From contig NZ_JAJBUX010000072.1 of NCBI RefSeq assembly GCF_020860125.1, positions 1-21,458 on the forward strand: a stretch of 21,458 nt of DNA, read 5' to 3'. Source of the DNA: Cloacibacillus sp. GTDB lineage: Bacteria > Synergistota > Synergistia > Synergistales > Synergistaceae. The translations under genes and the position numbers were made by a program. The notes under the pieces were generated by a model. It was not told the origin of the DNA. It was given only the letters and a program-made list of their open reading frames with translations, and did no database searches. Below, in pieces: positions 1 to 6,311 of this stretch (the stretch's first letter is position 1; each line of letters starts with the position of its first letter).

Positions 1-1851
1 TTACTCCTGCTCCTCTTCACGGCGCTCGCCGCGCCCTCCGCCGCGCGGGCGGCGACAGCCCCCGTGGAACCGGCCTCGGACGACCGGGGCGTCTATCTGC
101 TCTCCGAACCGGGCCATCTCCTCTGGTTCCGTGAGACGGTCAACGGCGGCAGCGCGAAGATCAACGCGAAACTCACAAAGGACATCGACCTCTCGGAGGG
201 CGGCAGCCCCTCGCACTGGACCCCGATCGGTCAATACATATCTGGCGATATAAAAGATAAAGGCTATACCGGCAAATTCGACGGCGGCGGCTTCACCGTG
301 AGCGGCTATATCGTCGCCTCCGCCGACGTGGTGAGCGCGGACGATGGCGGCAACCTCGCCACGGGGTTCTTCGGCCTCGTTGGCCAAAGCGCCGAGATCC
401 GCGGCCTCACCGTCGGCGGCGTCGTCAGCGTTGACATCAGCGGTAATACAGACGATATCTACGCTGGCGGTATCACGGGAGTCAACGGCGGCACGATAAC
501 GGACTGCGCCAGCGGCGGCGAGGTCTCGGCCTCCGGCAGCAACGTCAACTACGTGGGCGGTATCGCGGGACTCAACAACAACACAATAAAGAACTGCGCC
601 AACAACGGCGGCGTCTCGGCCTCCGGCGGCTCCACCAACGACGCGGGCGGTATCGTGGGAACCAGCTTCGGCTACACGACAGCCAACTGTGCCAACAGCG
701 GCGACGTCTCGGCCTTCGGTGACGACACTAGCTCCAACAGCGCGGGCGGTATCGCGGGATTCAACAGCGACACGATAACCAACTGCGTCCACAGCGGCGG
801 TACGGTCTCGGCCTTCGGCGGCAGCTCCAACAGCGCAGGCGGTATCTCGGGATACTTCTACGGCAAGATAACCAACTGCGCCAACAGCGGCGGCACGGTC
901 ACAGCATCCGGCAGCTCCGACAACTTCGCGGGCGGTATCTCGGGAATCAGCGGCGGCACGATAACCAACAACGCCCACAGCGGCGGTGACGTCTCGGCCT
1001 CCGGCGGCTCCGAGAACTACGCGGGCGGTATCTCGGGATACAACGCCACAGGTAATAAGGTAAACATATCCAACAGCTGCTGGCCCGCCGGCGATCTTGA
1101 GGCCGTCGGCTCCGGCGACAAGGGGCCGGACGCCGTCAGTACCGACGTCCTCTCCCTCGAGGCGGCGGAGATGCAAAAGGTCGTCACCACCGTCCTGCCA
1201 GTGGAGCGGAGGCTCTCCGTGGAGGTTGGCGGCTCCGCTCCCGCCCTCATCTCCTATCCGGGTACAGCGGAGGATATGACGGACTACCTCTCCGTCAGCG
1301 GCGATATCACCGTCGCTTCGCCGGAGATCGCCGGAATCTCCGGCCGCTGGCCCTGCGCCGTCTCCGGCATAAAACCGGGCGTGACGGCGGCGAGCTTCGA
1401 CATTGACCTGCGGGCCACCGATTTCAGCAGTATCAAAAGCGGCCCCAAACCGGTAGCCAAGAGCTGCGTCACCGCCCCGCTCTGCTTCACCGTCGCCGTC
1501 GGCGAAGTCCCCGTCAGCGACGTCAGCCTCGACCTCACAGAGCTGGCGCTGAAGATAGGGGAGAGCAAAACGCTCACCGCGGCGGTAAAGCCGGAGAACG
1601 CGACAGATAAAGCGCTCCTCTGGACGAGCTCCAACCCGGCGGTCGCCGCGGTGGACGATACGGGCAAGGTAACGGCGCTGTCGGTCGGCACGACGGTCGT
1701 TACCGCGAAGGCCGGAGAAAAGAGCGCCGCCTGCGCGGTGACGGTAGTCCAGCCAAAGAGAGGCGGCTCCAGCCACGGCTGCGCCGCGGGGCTGGGCACG
1801 CTCTCCATGCTGACGCTGATACCGCTCTGGCTGCGAAGAAAGAAACGCTAA
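1..1851 (+). CDS. Secreted repeat protein with BIG2 domain and Synergist-CTERM-like sorting tail (5' partial)
   Basis: The frame is open from the first base, and the first residues (LLLLLFTALAAPSAARA) read as the hydrophobic core and AxA-type cleavage site of a signal peptide, so the true start lies outside the window; the GTG at 64 falls after the signal peptide and is not the start. Numbering residues from base 1: 40-125 hold a WFRETVNGG...WTPIG...FDGGGFTVSGY segment typical of GLUG-type surface proteins; 155-340 are six full repeats; 505-583 form a BIG2-like fold (VSLDLTELAL, then WTSSNPAVAAVD, then GKVTALSVGTTVVTAKA). Residues 588-616 have Gly/Ser-Cys, a hydrophobic stretch and RRKKR, resembling the Synergist-CTERM signal. 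The protein is probably exported, processed and surface-held. Its ligand is unknown. Adhesion is a guess from BIG2 and the repeats. Confidence 0.85.
   Translation, partial: LLLLLFTALAAPSAARAATAPVEPASDDRGVYLLSEPGHLLWFRETVNGGSAKINAKLTKDIDLSEGGSPSHWTPIGQYISGDIKDKGYTGKFDGGGFTVSGYIVASADVVSADDGGNLATGFFGLVGQSAEIRGLTVGGVVSVDISGNTDDIYAGGITGVNGGTITDCASGGEVSASGSNVNYVGGIAGLNNNTIKNCANNGGVSASGGSTNDAGGIVGTSFGYTTANCANSGDVSAFGDDTSSNSAGGIAGFNSDTITNCVHSGGTVSAFGGSSNSAGGISGYFYGKITNCANSGGTVTASGSSDNFAGGISGISGGTITNNAHSGGDVSASGGSENYAGGISGYNATGNKVNISNSCWPAGDLEAVGSGDKGPDAVSTDVLSLEAAEMQKVVTTVLPVERRLSVEVGGSAPALISYPGTAEDMTDYLSVSGDITVASPEIAGISGRWPCAVSGIKPGVTAASFDIDLRATDFSSIKSGPKPVAKSCVTAPLCFTVAVGEVPVSDVSLDLTELALKIGESKTLTAAVKPENATDKALLWTSSNPAVAAVDDTGKVTALSVGTTVVTAKAGEKSAACAVTVVQPKRGGSSHGCAAGLGTLSMLTLIPLWLRRKKR
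463..1020 (+). repeat. Six tandem coding repeats of 30-33 residues (GLUG-like) with a periodic Cys
   Basis: Each unit starts AGGI(S/A/T)G or a close variant, continues through T-I-T-N-C-A-(N/H)-S-G-G and ends V-S-A-S-G-G-S-x-N. Unit lengths are 30, 30, 33, 31, 31 and 31 residues, and a seventh, degenerate unit begins at 1021. Units 1-5 carry one Cys at the same place; unit 6 has Asn instead (TNNAH). The period and composition suggest a right-handed beta-solenoid, which is inference. The DNA repeats are also similar (GCGGGCGGTATC recurs), so unit number could vary between strains. Confidence 0.85.
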
Positions 1852-2074
1852 ATCGGCGTTTATCAAAATCGGCGCGAATAAGCACCGTATGCGTCATAAA
1901 CCGGCCCCTGAGTGTCCTGCGGCAGGCGCATCCGCATGCTGCGGCAATATGGATAATTTGAAAATGTCCCCGCCCTGTGGCGGGGACATTGCCTTGCGAT
2001 CGCCGTATGAAGATACGGTTCCGGTATCGGAGCCCCCATTTTATTTAGCAACTCGCACTTCTAAACGCCGATTT
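1850..2074. repeat. 13-bp inverted repeats (AAATCGGCGTTTA) bounding about 225 bp
   Basis: AAATCGGCGTTTA at 1850-1862, overlapping the stop codon of the surface protein gene, is the exact reverse complement of 2062-2074. A shorter direct copy, AAATCGGCG, sits at 1866-1874. The pair could mark the ends of a small inserted element, or be members of the short repeat family also seen at 2303 and 2558. Confidence 0.5.
1963..1990. terminator. 12-bp perfect hairpin, possible terminator of the surface protein gene
   Basis: AATGTCCCCGCC at 1963-1974 pairs perfectly with 1979-1990 across a CTGT loop. It lies 111 bases after the stop codon of the surface protein gene. The + strand sequence after the stem (GCCTTGCG) has no T-run; the - strand side is only slightly T-rich. 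It may act as a weak or bidirectional terminator, or simply stabilise the mRNA 3' end. Confidence 0.45.
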
Positions 2075-2150
2075 CCTCCGGACGGGAAAAGATACAAATT
2101 ACGGTTTAGCTACGATAGAGTAAAAGATAAATGATGATTTTGGTTTGTTT

Positions 2151-2200
2151 TGTCATGCCGGGCTTGACCCAGCATCCAGAGACTTGGGGTTTTGTTTTTC
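2151..2200 (+). repeat. Dispersed repeat, copy 1 (TGTCATGCCGGGC type)
   Basis: This copy matches 2587-2636 over about 50 bases: both begin TGTCATGCCGGGC, continue GACCC...ATCCAGAGAC and end in a GGTTTTGTTTTT tract. The core resembles the TCATGCCGGG/TGACCC/ATCCAG palindromic repeats scattered through many bacterial genomes. In this copy the GGG/CCC arms are partly decayed. Confidence 0.7.
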
Positions 2201-2233
2201 CCGCATTTCATTAGGCGGCCCGGGGGACGCTGG

Positions 2234-2255
2234 GCTCCGGCTCGGAGGCCGGAGC
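2234..2255. repeat. 8-bp perfect hairpin
   Basis: GCTCCGGC at 2234-2241 pairs with GCCGGAGC at 2248-2255 around the loop TCGGAG. It follows copy 1 of the dispersed repeat, and no T-run adjoins it. Confidence 0.45.
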
Positions 2256-2324
2256 AACGGGACAAGGGCAAACTGCGGAATAGTTTCAATATGCTAAACA
2301 ATAAATCGCGGTTTACGCCCTTGT

Positions 2325-2513
2325 AGCCTCCCTCAAAGAGGGAGGTGGATCGCCGCCGCCTTTGCGGCGAGACGGAAGGAGTGTTGCTCTGTATGGCGCG
2401 GTTTCCGCGCCATACAGAGCCCGCGGCAAAAGCCGCGGGAGAACCTAAGGTCAACTCTCCCTCAGTCTCGGCGAAAAAACATCGCCGAGCCAGCTCCCTC
2501 AAGGAGGGAGCCA
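2325..2513. mobile_element. MITE-like non-coding element of nested hairpins with imperfect terminal inverted repeats
   Basis: The two ends are imperfect inverted copies of each other: the left reads CCTCCCTC-AAA-GAGGGAGG, then a GCGGCG stem, then GAGACGGAAGGAGTGTT; the right, read backwards, reads GCTCCCTC-CTT-GAGGGAGC, then a CTCGGCGA stem, then GAGACTGAGGGAGAGTT. Between them are a 16-bp perfect hairpin (2386-2420) and an 8-bp one (2420-2439). No coding frame is credible. Similar GAGGGAGG/CTCCCTC elements recur in gut anaerobe genomes as far as I recall, but I cannot name a family. No target-site duplication is obvious. Confidence 0.6.
2386..2420. repeat. 16-bp perfect hairpin at the centre of the MITE-like element
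   Basis: GCTCTGTATGGCGCGG at 2386-2401 pairs with 2405-2420 across a TTT loop with no mismatch. It is the strongest stem in the gene-free region. The next stem (CCCGCGGC, 2420-2427, with 2432-2439, AAAA loop) abuts it. Confidence 0.8.
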
Positions 2514-2553
2514 AAATCTTTGCTAAACCGCTGTTTATCTTTTACTCTCTCGA

Positions 2554-2573
2554 AGCTAAATCGCGGTTTAGCT
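2554..2573. repeat. 20-bp near-perfect palindrome containing AAATCGCGGTTTA
   Basis: AGCTAAA at 2554-2560 pairs with TTTAGCT at 2567-2573 around TCGCGG. The inner 13-mer AAATCGCGGTTTA (2558-2570) is repeated exactly at 2303-2315, and a diverged inverted copy (GCTAAACCGCTGTTTATC) lies at 2522-2539. These motifs flank the MITE-like element on both sides. Confidence 0.55.
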
Positions 2574-2586
2574 TTGTTTTGCTTTT

Positions 2587-2636
2587 TGTCATGCCGGGCC
2601 CGACCCGGTATCCAGAGACGTGAGGTTTTGTTTTTT
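2587..2636 (+). repeat. Dispersed repeat, copy 2 (TGTCATGCCGGGC type)
   Basis: This is the second copy of the repeat at 2151-2200, with the same orientation and the same trailing GGTTTTGTTTTTT tract. The palindromic core is better kept here: CCGGG at 2594-2598 faces CCCGG at 2604-2608. It ends about 24 bases from the truA stop codon. Confidence 0.7.
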
Positions 2637-2659
2637 GCTGAAGAGGTTGCGGGAGAACC

Positions 2660-3433
2660 TTACGGTCGGCCCGTCTGCCACAATTTTTCGCCGTATGATA
2701 TTTTCCACAGGTAGAGGCCGCAGGCCGGGAAGGTCCGGCCTCCGTCGGAGCGGCTGCTCTTTTCCGTATCAAACAGCTCTCTTATCTGCGCCGGGCTTAT
2801 CTGCCCCAGAGCGGCCATCTCCAGATTGCCGAGGATGATGCGCACCATGTTGTGCAGGAAACCGTCTCCCTTTATCTGCAGGACTACAAGCGGCCTTCTG
2901 TCGATGAGGCGTATCTTTGTAATTTTCCGGACGGTGCTCTGTTCGTTTCCCTCAAGGCGGCAGAAGTTTCTGAAGTCATGGCTGCCGAGCAGCTCCTTTG
3001 CCGCCGCCGCCGCCGCGCCCCAGTTGTAACGCTGCGGCTTTATCCAGCAGGCTTTTCCCTTTATATGGGGGTATATGGCGCTCGCGTTCCAGATGAAGTA
3101 GCGATATTCTCTCTCTTTGGCGCTGAAGCGGGCATGGAAATCGCCGCGCACGGCGGCGGCCCTCATGAGGCTGACTCCCTCCGGCAGGTGCGCGTTGACC
3201 GCGAGCAGCAGCCGGCGCGGCTCCCATTCGCGGTCCATATCAAATGAACAGACCTGCCCCTTCGCGTGTACGCCGGTATCGGTGCGTCCGGCGCCCGCGA
3301 CCGGCGTATGGCGGCCGTTTATTTTGGAGATGGCCTCCTCAAGCGCCTGCTGCACGGTGGGCAGCTCCGGCTGTATCTGCCAGCCGAAAAATTTGCCGCC
3401 GTCGTAGCTGACCTCCGCCGCGTAGCGGTTCAT
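2660..3433 (-). CDS. truA: tRNA pseudouridine(38-40) synthase TruA
   Basis: TruA converts uridines 38-40 of the tRNA anticodon arm to pseudouridine. The 257-residue product has the family N-terminus (MNRYAAEVSYDGGKFFGWQ), the catalytic motif GAGRTDTGVHA with the nucleophile Asp52, and later HDFRNFC and GDGFLHNMVRIILGNL, which line the active site. An upstream in-frame start at 3508 would add 25 residues with no family match and lies wholly within ecfT. The ATG at 3433 overlaps the ecfT stop as ATGA, which fixes the start and suggests translational coupling. It is the last gene of the long run; in many Firmicutes rplM and rpsI follow truA, but here repeats do. Confidence 0.95.
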   Translation of the reverse strand: MNRYAAEVSYDGGKFFGWQIQPELPTVQQALEEAISKINGRHTPVAGAGRTDTGVHAKGQVCSFDMDREWEPRRLLLAVNAHLPEGVSLMRAAAVRGDFHARFSAKEREYRYFIWNASAIYPHIKGKACWIKPQRYNWGAAAAAAKELLGSHDFRNFCRLEGNEQSTVRKITKIRLIDRRPLVVLQIKGDGFLHNMVRIILGNLEMAALGQISPAQIRELFDTEKSSRSDGGRTFPACGLYLWKISYGEKLWQTGRP

Positions 3434-4242
3434 AACGGAAAGAACCTCTCTCCGCAGACGATGGCCGCCGAGACGGCGAAAAAGGCCGCGAGCGCCGCGC
3501 TGTCGCAAGTCTGCCAGTGCAGCGGTTTCAGGCGCGTGCGCCCCGCGCCGCCGTTGTAGCCGCGCGCCTCCATCGCCACCGCAAGGCTCTCGGCGCGCCG
3601 GAAGATGATTACAAAGAGCGGTATGAGTACGGGGATGTAGGCCTTTGCGCGTTTCATCAGCCCGCCTTCGTCAAATTCCGCGCCGCGCGATTTCTGCGCC
3701 TTTATTATCCGCCCCGTCTCCTCAAAGAGGGTCGGGATAAAGCGCAGCGCGATCGTGATCATCATCGCTATTTCGTGCGCCGGGACGCCGATACGTTTCA
3801 GCGGCGAAAGCAGCCCCTCAAGGCCGTCCGATATCTGCGACGGCGAGGTGGTGAAGGTGAGCAGCGAGGCGTACATAACGAGGCAGGCAAGCCGCAGCGA
3901 CATAGTCAGCGCGAGGTATATGCCCTGTCTTGTGACCGTAAACCGGCCGATGCCGGCGACGACGTCGCCGGGGGTGAGAAAGAGGTGCAGCAGCGAGGTG
4001 AATATAATAAGTATAAGGACGGGACGGGCCGACGCGGCGACGACGCGCGGCGGTATCTTAGAAAGCCTGGTGAGGCACAGAAGCAGTATGCCCCAAATGA
4101 CGAAGGCCGTCAGGGTATGCGTCATGAAGACCGCGGCCATTACGGCGATCGTGAGGATTATTTTTGCGCGCGGATCGAGCGTGTGGACCGGCGACTTGGC
4201 TGGAATGTACTGGCCAAGCGCAATTTTATCAAAGGCTGCCAT
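3430..4242 (-). CDS. ecfT: ECF transporter transmembrane component EcfT
   Basis: EcfT is the membrane scaffold of energy-coupling factor transporters: it holds the two ATPases and couples them to a substrate-binding S component. The 270 residues contain several hydrophobic segments (about 27-57, 70-90, 106-130, 155-172, 202-215, 248-266). The two cytoplasmic coupling motifs of the family are visible: Ser185-Arg186-Gly187 within KAQKSRGAEFD and Ala226-Arg227-Gly228 within MEARGYNGG. The start has AGGAG five bases upstream. It lies 36 nt after ecfA2 and overlaps truA by 4 nt. No S component is encoded nearby, so this is likely the shared type of ECF module, which serves S components encoded elsewhere. 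Confidence 0.93.
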   Translation of the reverse strand: MAAFDKIALGQYIPAKSPVHTLDPRAKIILTIAVMAAVFMTHTLTAFVIWGILLLCLTRLSKIPPRVVAASARPVLILIIFTSLLHLFLTPGDVVAGIGRFTVTRQGIYLALTMSLRLACLVMYASLLTFTTSPSQISDGLEGLLSPLKRIGVPAHEIAMMITIALRFIPTLFEETGRIIKAQKSRGAEFDEGGLMKRAKAYIPVLIPLFVIIFRRAESLAVAMEARGYNGGAGRTRLKPLHWQTCDSAALAAFFAVSAAIVCGERFFPL

Positions 4243-4278
4243 CTTTTCTCCTGTTTAGTCTCTCTGCCATAGGCAGGG

Positions 4279-5130
4279 TCAGATAATTTTTTCCTCCGCC
4301 GCCGGAGCGAGTCTGTTTACCAATTCCTCGGGGCTCCAGGCGAGGGTCTCTATCTTTCCCGCCGCTTTGAGCCGCTTTGCCAGCGCCAGTACCTCCGGGA
4401 CGGCCAGGCCCTTTATTTTTTTTTCGCATATCAGCGCCGCGGTCTCGTGCGGGGAGGCCCAAGAGAGCGCCCGTCCCTCTTCAAGGACCAGTATCTTCGC
4501 GCTGAGCTCCAGCGCCAGCTCTATGTCGTGGGTGATGTGGATTATCCCCATCCCCTCTTTGGCAAAATTTCTGAGTGTTTCGACTAACTCCAGAGAGGCG
4601 CTGCCGTCCAGTCCCGCCGTCGGCTCGTCCAGGACGAGATAGGAGGGAGCCGCCGCAATGACGGAGGCGATCGCCACCCTGCGCTTCTGCCCGCCTGAGA
4701 TGTTATAGGGCGACGCGTGGAGTATTTTTTCATCAAGGCCGACGGCCCTGATCGCCTTGGGTATGATCTCTTTTATCTCTTCCGCCCCGATCCCCCAGTT
4801 TCGCGGCGCGAAGGCGATCTCCTCCGCCACGGTTTCGGCAAATATCTGTTCTTCCGGGTATTGGAATACGAGGCCGACTTTCCGGCGCGCCTCGCGGGCG
4901 GCGGCTGTTCCGGCCAATGTGTCTGTACCGTCGACGGAGACCGTGCCGCTTTGCGGTATTATCAGGGCGTTGAGATGCTGCGCGAGGGTCGATTTTCCGC
5001 TTCCCGTATGGCCCAGGACGGAGACGATCTCTCCGGCGGCGACTTCAAAGGAGATGTTGTGCAGTGCCGGATGTTCGGTCGGCAGTCCCTTGTTGTAGGT
5101 GTAGCTGAGTTCTTTAACGGTCAGCGGCAT
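4279..5130 (-). CDS. ecfA2: ECF transporter ATP-binding protein EcfA2
   Basis: This is the second ATPase of the ECF module; it pairs with EcfA1 and docks on EcfT at the inner membrane face. In 283 residues one sees Walker A GHTGSGKST (40-48), Q-loop Gln90 in VFQYPEEQIF, the signature ISGGQKRR (144-151), Walker B YLVLDEP (164-170) and switch His201. The ATG overlaps the 3' end of ecfA1 by 10 nt, with GGAG 10 nt upstream inside ecfA1, so the two ATPases are probably coupled and made in equal amounts. Assignment as A2 rather than A1 follows gene order and the FQYPEEQ motif. Confidence 0.93.
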   Translation of the reverse strand: MPLTVKELSYTYNKGLPTEHPALHNISFEVAAGEIVSVLGHTGSGKSTLAQHLNALIIPQSGTVSVDGTDTLAGTAAAREARRKVGLVFQYPEEQIFAETVAEEIAFAPRNWGIGAEEIKEIIPKAIRAVGLDEKILHASPYNISGGQKRRVAIASVIAAAPSYLVLDEPTAGLDGSASLELVETLRNFAKEGMGIIHITHDIELALELSAKILVLEEGRALSWASPHETAALICEKKIKGLAVPEVLALAKRLKAAGKIETLAWSPEELVNRLAPAAEEKII

Positions 5131-5951
5131 AGCAGTTTTTCTCCGATGTTTTCGACGGAGGCCTCTGTATCCTCCGGTATCAGGCCGCGCTCCGCAAGCA
5201 GTTCGTAAAGACGCTCCAAAGGCGGTTTACTGAGATTCATCGCGCGCAGCTCCGCGTCGCTTTTACGCAGGAACTCCCGCGCCGGCATCTCCATCGCGAT
5301 AACGCCGTCCGCAAGAACGATCACCCTGTCAGCCCCTCTGATCTCGTCCAGCCTGTGAGTGACCTCCACTATCGTCCGCCCTCTTTTGTGCTCCGCCGCG
5401 ATGATCTTTGTGAAGTCACCGCGCGACTGTGGGTCAAGCATCGACATGGCTTCGTCGAGCAGGATCGCCCGCGGATGCATCGCAAGCGCGCCGGCGAGGG
5501 CCAGCCGCTGTTTCTGGCCGCCCGAGAGGGCGGATACCAGGTTCTCTCTTCGCTCAGTCAGTCCGGTCGCCGCCAGCGCCTCTTCGACCCGCGCCGATAT
5601 CTCCGCCGGTGGGCAGCCGAGGTTTTCCGGGCCGAAGGCGACCTCCTCTTCCACGGTGGCGGCGACGATCTGGTCTTCGGGGTTTTGGAAGACGATCGCC
5701 GAGACGCCGCGCAGTTCGCCGCTCTTAGCCTCGGCGGTATTCCGCCCCTCCACAAAACAAAGGCCCTGCGTGGGGAACAGCAGGGCGCTTAAAAGTTTTA
5801 GGAGCGTGGATTTTCCGGAACCGTTTGAACCAAGAAGCGCAACCCACTCTCCGGCGCGGATTTCTAAATCGATACCCTTGAGTATCTTTTCAGAGGCATT
5901 CGGATAACAAAACTCCGCGCCTTTGAGTACGAATTGTCTTTCTTGAGCCAT
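5121..5951 (-). CDS. ecfA1: ECF transporter ATP-binding protein EcfA1
   Basis: This is the first ATPase of the ECF module, driving uptake of vitamins or metal ions by S components. The 276 residues show Walker A GSNGSGKST (41-49), Q-loop Gln89 in VFQNPEDQIV, the signature LSGGQKQR (142-149), Walker B AILLDE (162-167) and switch His199. After the Walker B Glu the usual Pro-Thr is Ala-Met (DEAMSMLDP), a variant found in EcfA1 proteins. It begins 3 nt after rplQ with no clear Shine-Dalgarno sequence, so it probably depends on ribosomes finishing rplQ. The link rplQ-ecfA1-ecfA2-ecfT-truA is a known conserved order. Confidence 0.93.
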   Translation of the reverse strand: MAQERQFVLKGAEFCYPNASEKILKGIDLEIRAGEWVALLGSNGSGKSTLLKLLSALLFPTQGLCFVEGRNTAEAKSGELRGVSAIVFQNPEDQIVAATVEEEVAFGPENLGCPPAEISARVEEALAATGLTERRENLVSALSGGQKQRLALAGALAMHPRAILLDEAMSMLDPQSRGDFTKIIAAEHKRGRTIVEVTHRLDEIRGADRVIVLADGVIAMEMPAREFLRKSDAELRAMNLSKPPLERLYELLAERGLIPEDTEASVENIGEKLLCR

Positions 5952-5954
5952 ATA

Positions 5955-6308
5955 TTAGTCAACCAGCTGTATTACCGCCATCGGAGAGGAGTCGCCGACG
6001 CGCGCGCCGATTTTTACGATTCTTGTGTAGCCGCCGTTGCGCTCGGCGTACTTGGGTCCGAGTTCATCAAACAGCTTTATTACCGCCTCTTTGTGAGGGA
6101 TGCGGGCGATCACGAGACGACGATCGCTGAGCGTGCCGGATTTAGCCTTGGTGATAAGCTTTTCGGCGACGCGGCGGAGCTCTTTCGCTCTCGTCTCTGT
6201 CGTTACTATGCTGCCCTCGATGAAGAGACTGGCAGCCATATTACCGAGCATGGCCCACCTATGGGAACTGCAGCGTCCCAACCGCCTTGTGTTCATGCGG
6301 TGTCTCAT
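5955..6308 (-). CDS. rplQ: 50S ribosomal protein L17
   Basis: L17 lies near the exit side of the large subunit. The 117-residue product opens with MRHRMNTRRLGR, the family hallmark, followed by SSHRWAMLGNMAASLF and ITTETRAKELR-like (IVTTETRAKELRRVAEKLIT) motifs, and ends GGYTRIVKIGARVGDSSPMAVIQLVD in separate recognisable pieces. GGAGG precedes the ATG by 8 nt. The gene is 3 nt after rpoA and 3 nt before ecfA1, as expected for the end of the alpha block. Its length is usual for the short bacterial form. Confidence 0.97.
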   Translation of the reverse strand: MRHRMNTRRLGRCSSHRWAMLGNMAASLFIEGSIVTTETRAKELRRVAEKLITKAKSGTLSDRRLVIARIPHKEAVIKLFDELGPKYAERNGGYTRIVKIGARVGDSSPMAVIQLVD

Positions 6309-6311
6309 TGG

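Larger units (their letters stand above)
1852..2659. other. 808-bp gene-free convergent intergenic region rich in palindromes
   Basis: No open frame here has a convincing start, ribosome binding site or family resemblance. The region holds several hairpins and repeats, listed separately. The surface protein gene enters from the left and truA ends on the right, so two terminators are expected; I see strong stems but no classic stem followed by a T-run on either strand. Confidence 0.8.

Noticed and set aside
1..1866. A 621-codon open frame on the - strand, antisense to the surface protein gene
   Set aside because: The + strand frame has a signal peptide, ordered repeats, BIG2 and a sorting tail. 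The antisense product is a repetitive Arg/Ala/Val-rich string caused by GC-rich third positions and the DNA repeats.
2110..2514. A 134-codon - strand frame and several shorter frames in the gene-free region
   Set aside because: They run through palindromic repeats, lack ribosome binding sites and match no family.
2321..2520. CRISPR array
   Set aside because: The repeats are inverted hairpins of differing sequence, with no regular direct repeats and spacers and no cas genes.
1852..2659. tRNA or other classic structured RNA gene
   Set aside because: I found no cloverleaf, CCA end or known riboswitch core; the stems fit repeats better.
3434..3508. ATG at 3508 as truA start
   Set aside because: It would add 25 residues buried in ecfT with no family match; the ATGA overlap at 3433 is typical.
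3517..4272. A 251-codon + strand open frame opposite ecfT
   Set aside because: The product is Arg/Asp-rich with no domain; ecfT on the - strand has clear motifs and an operon position.
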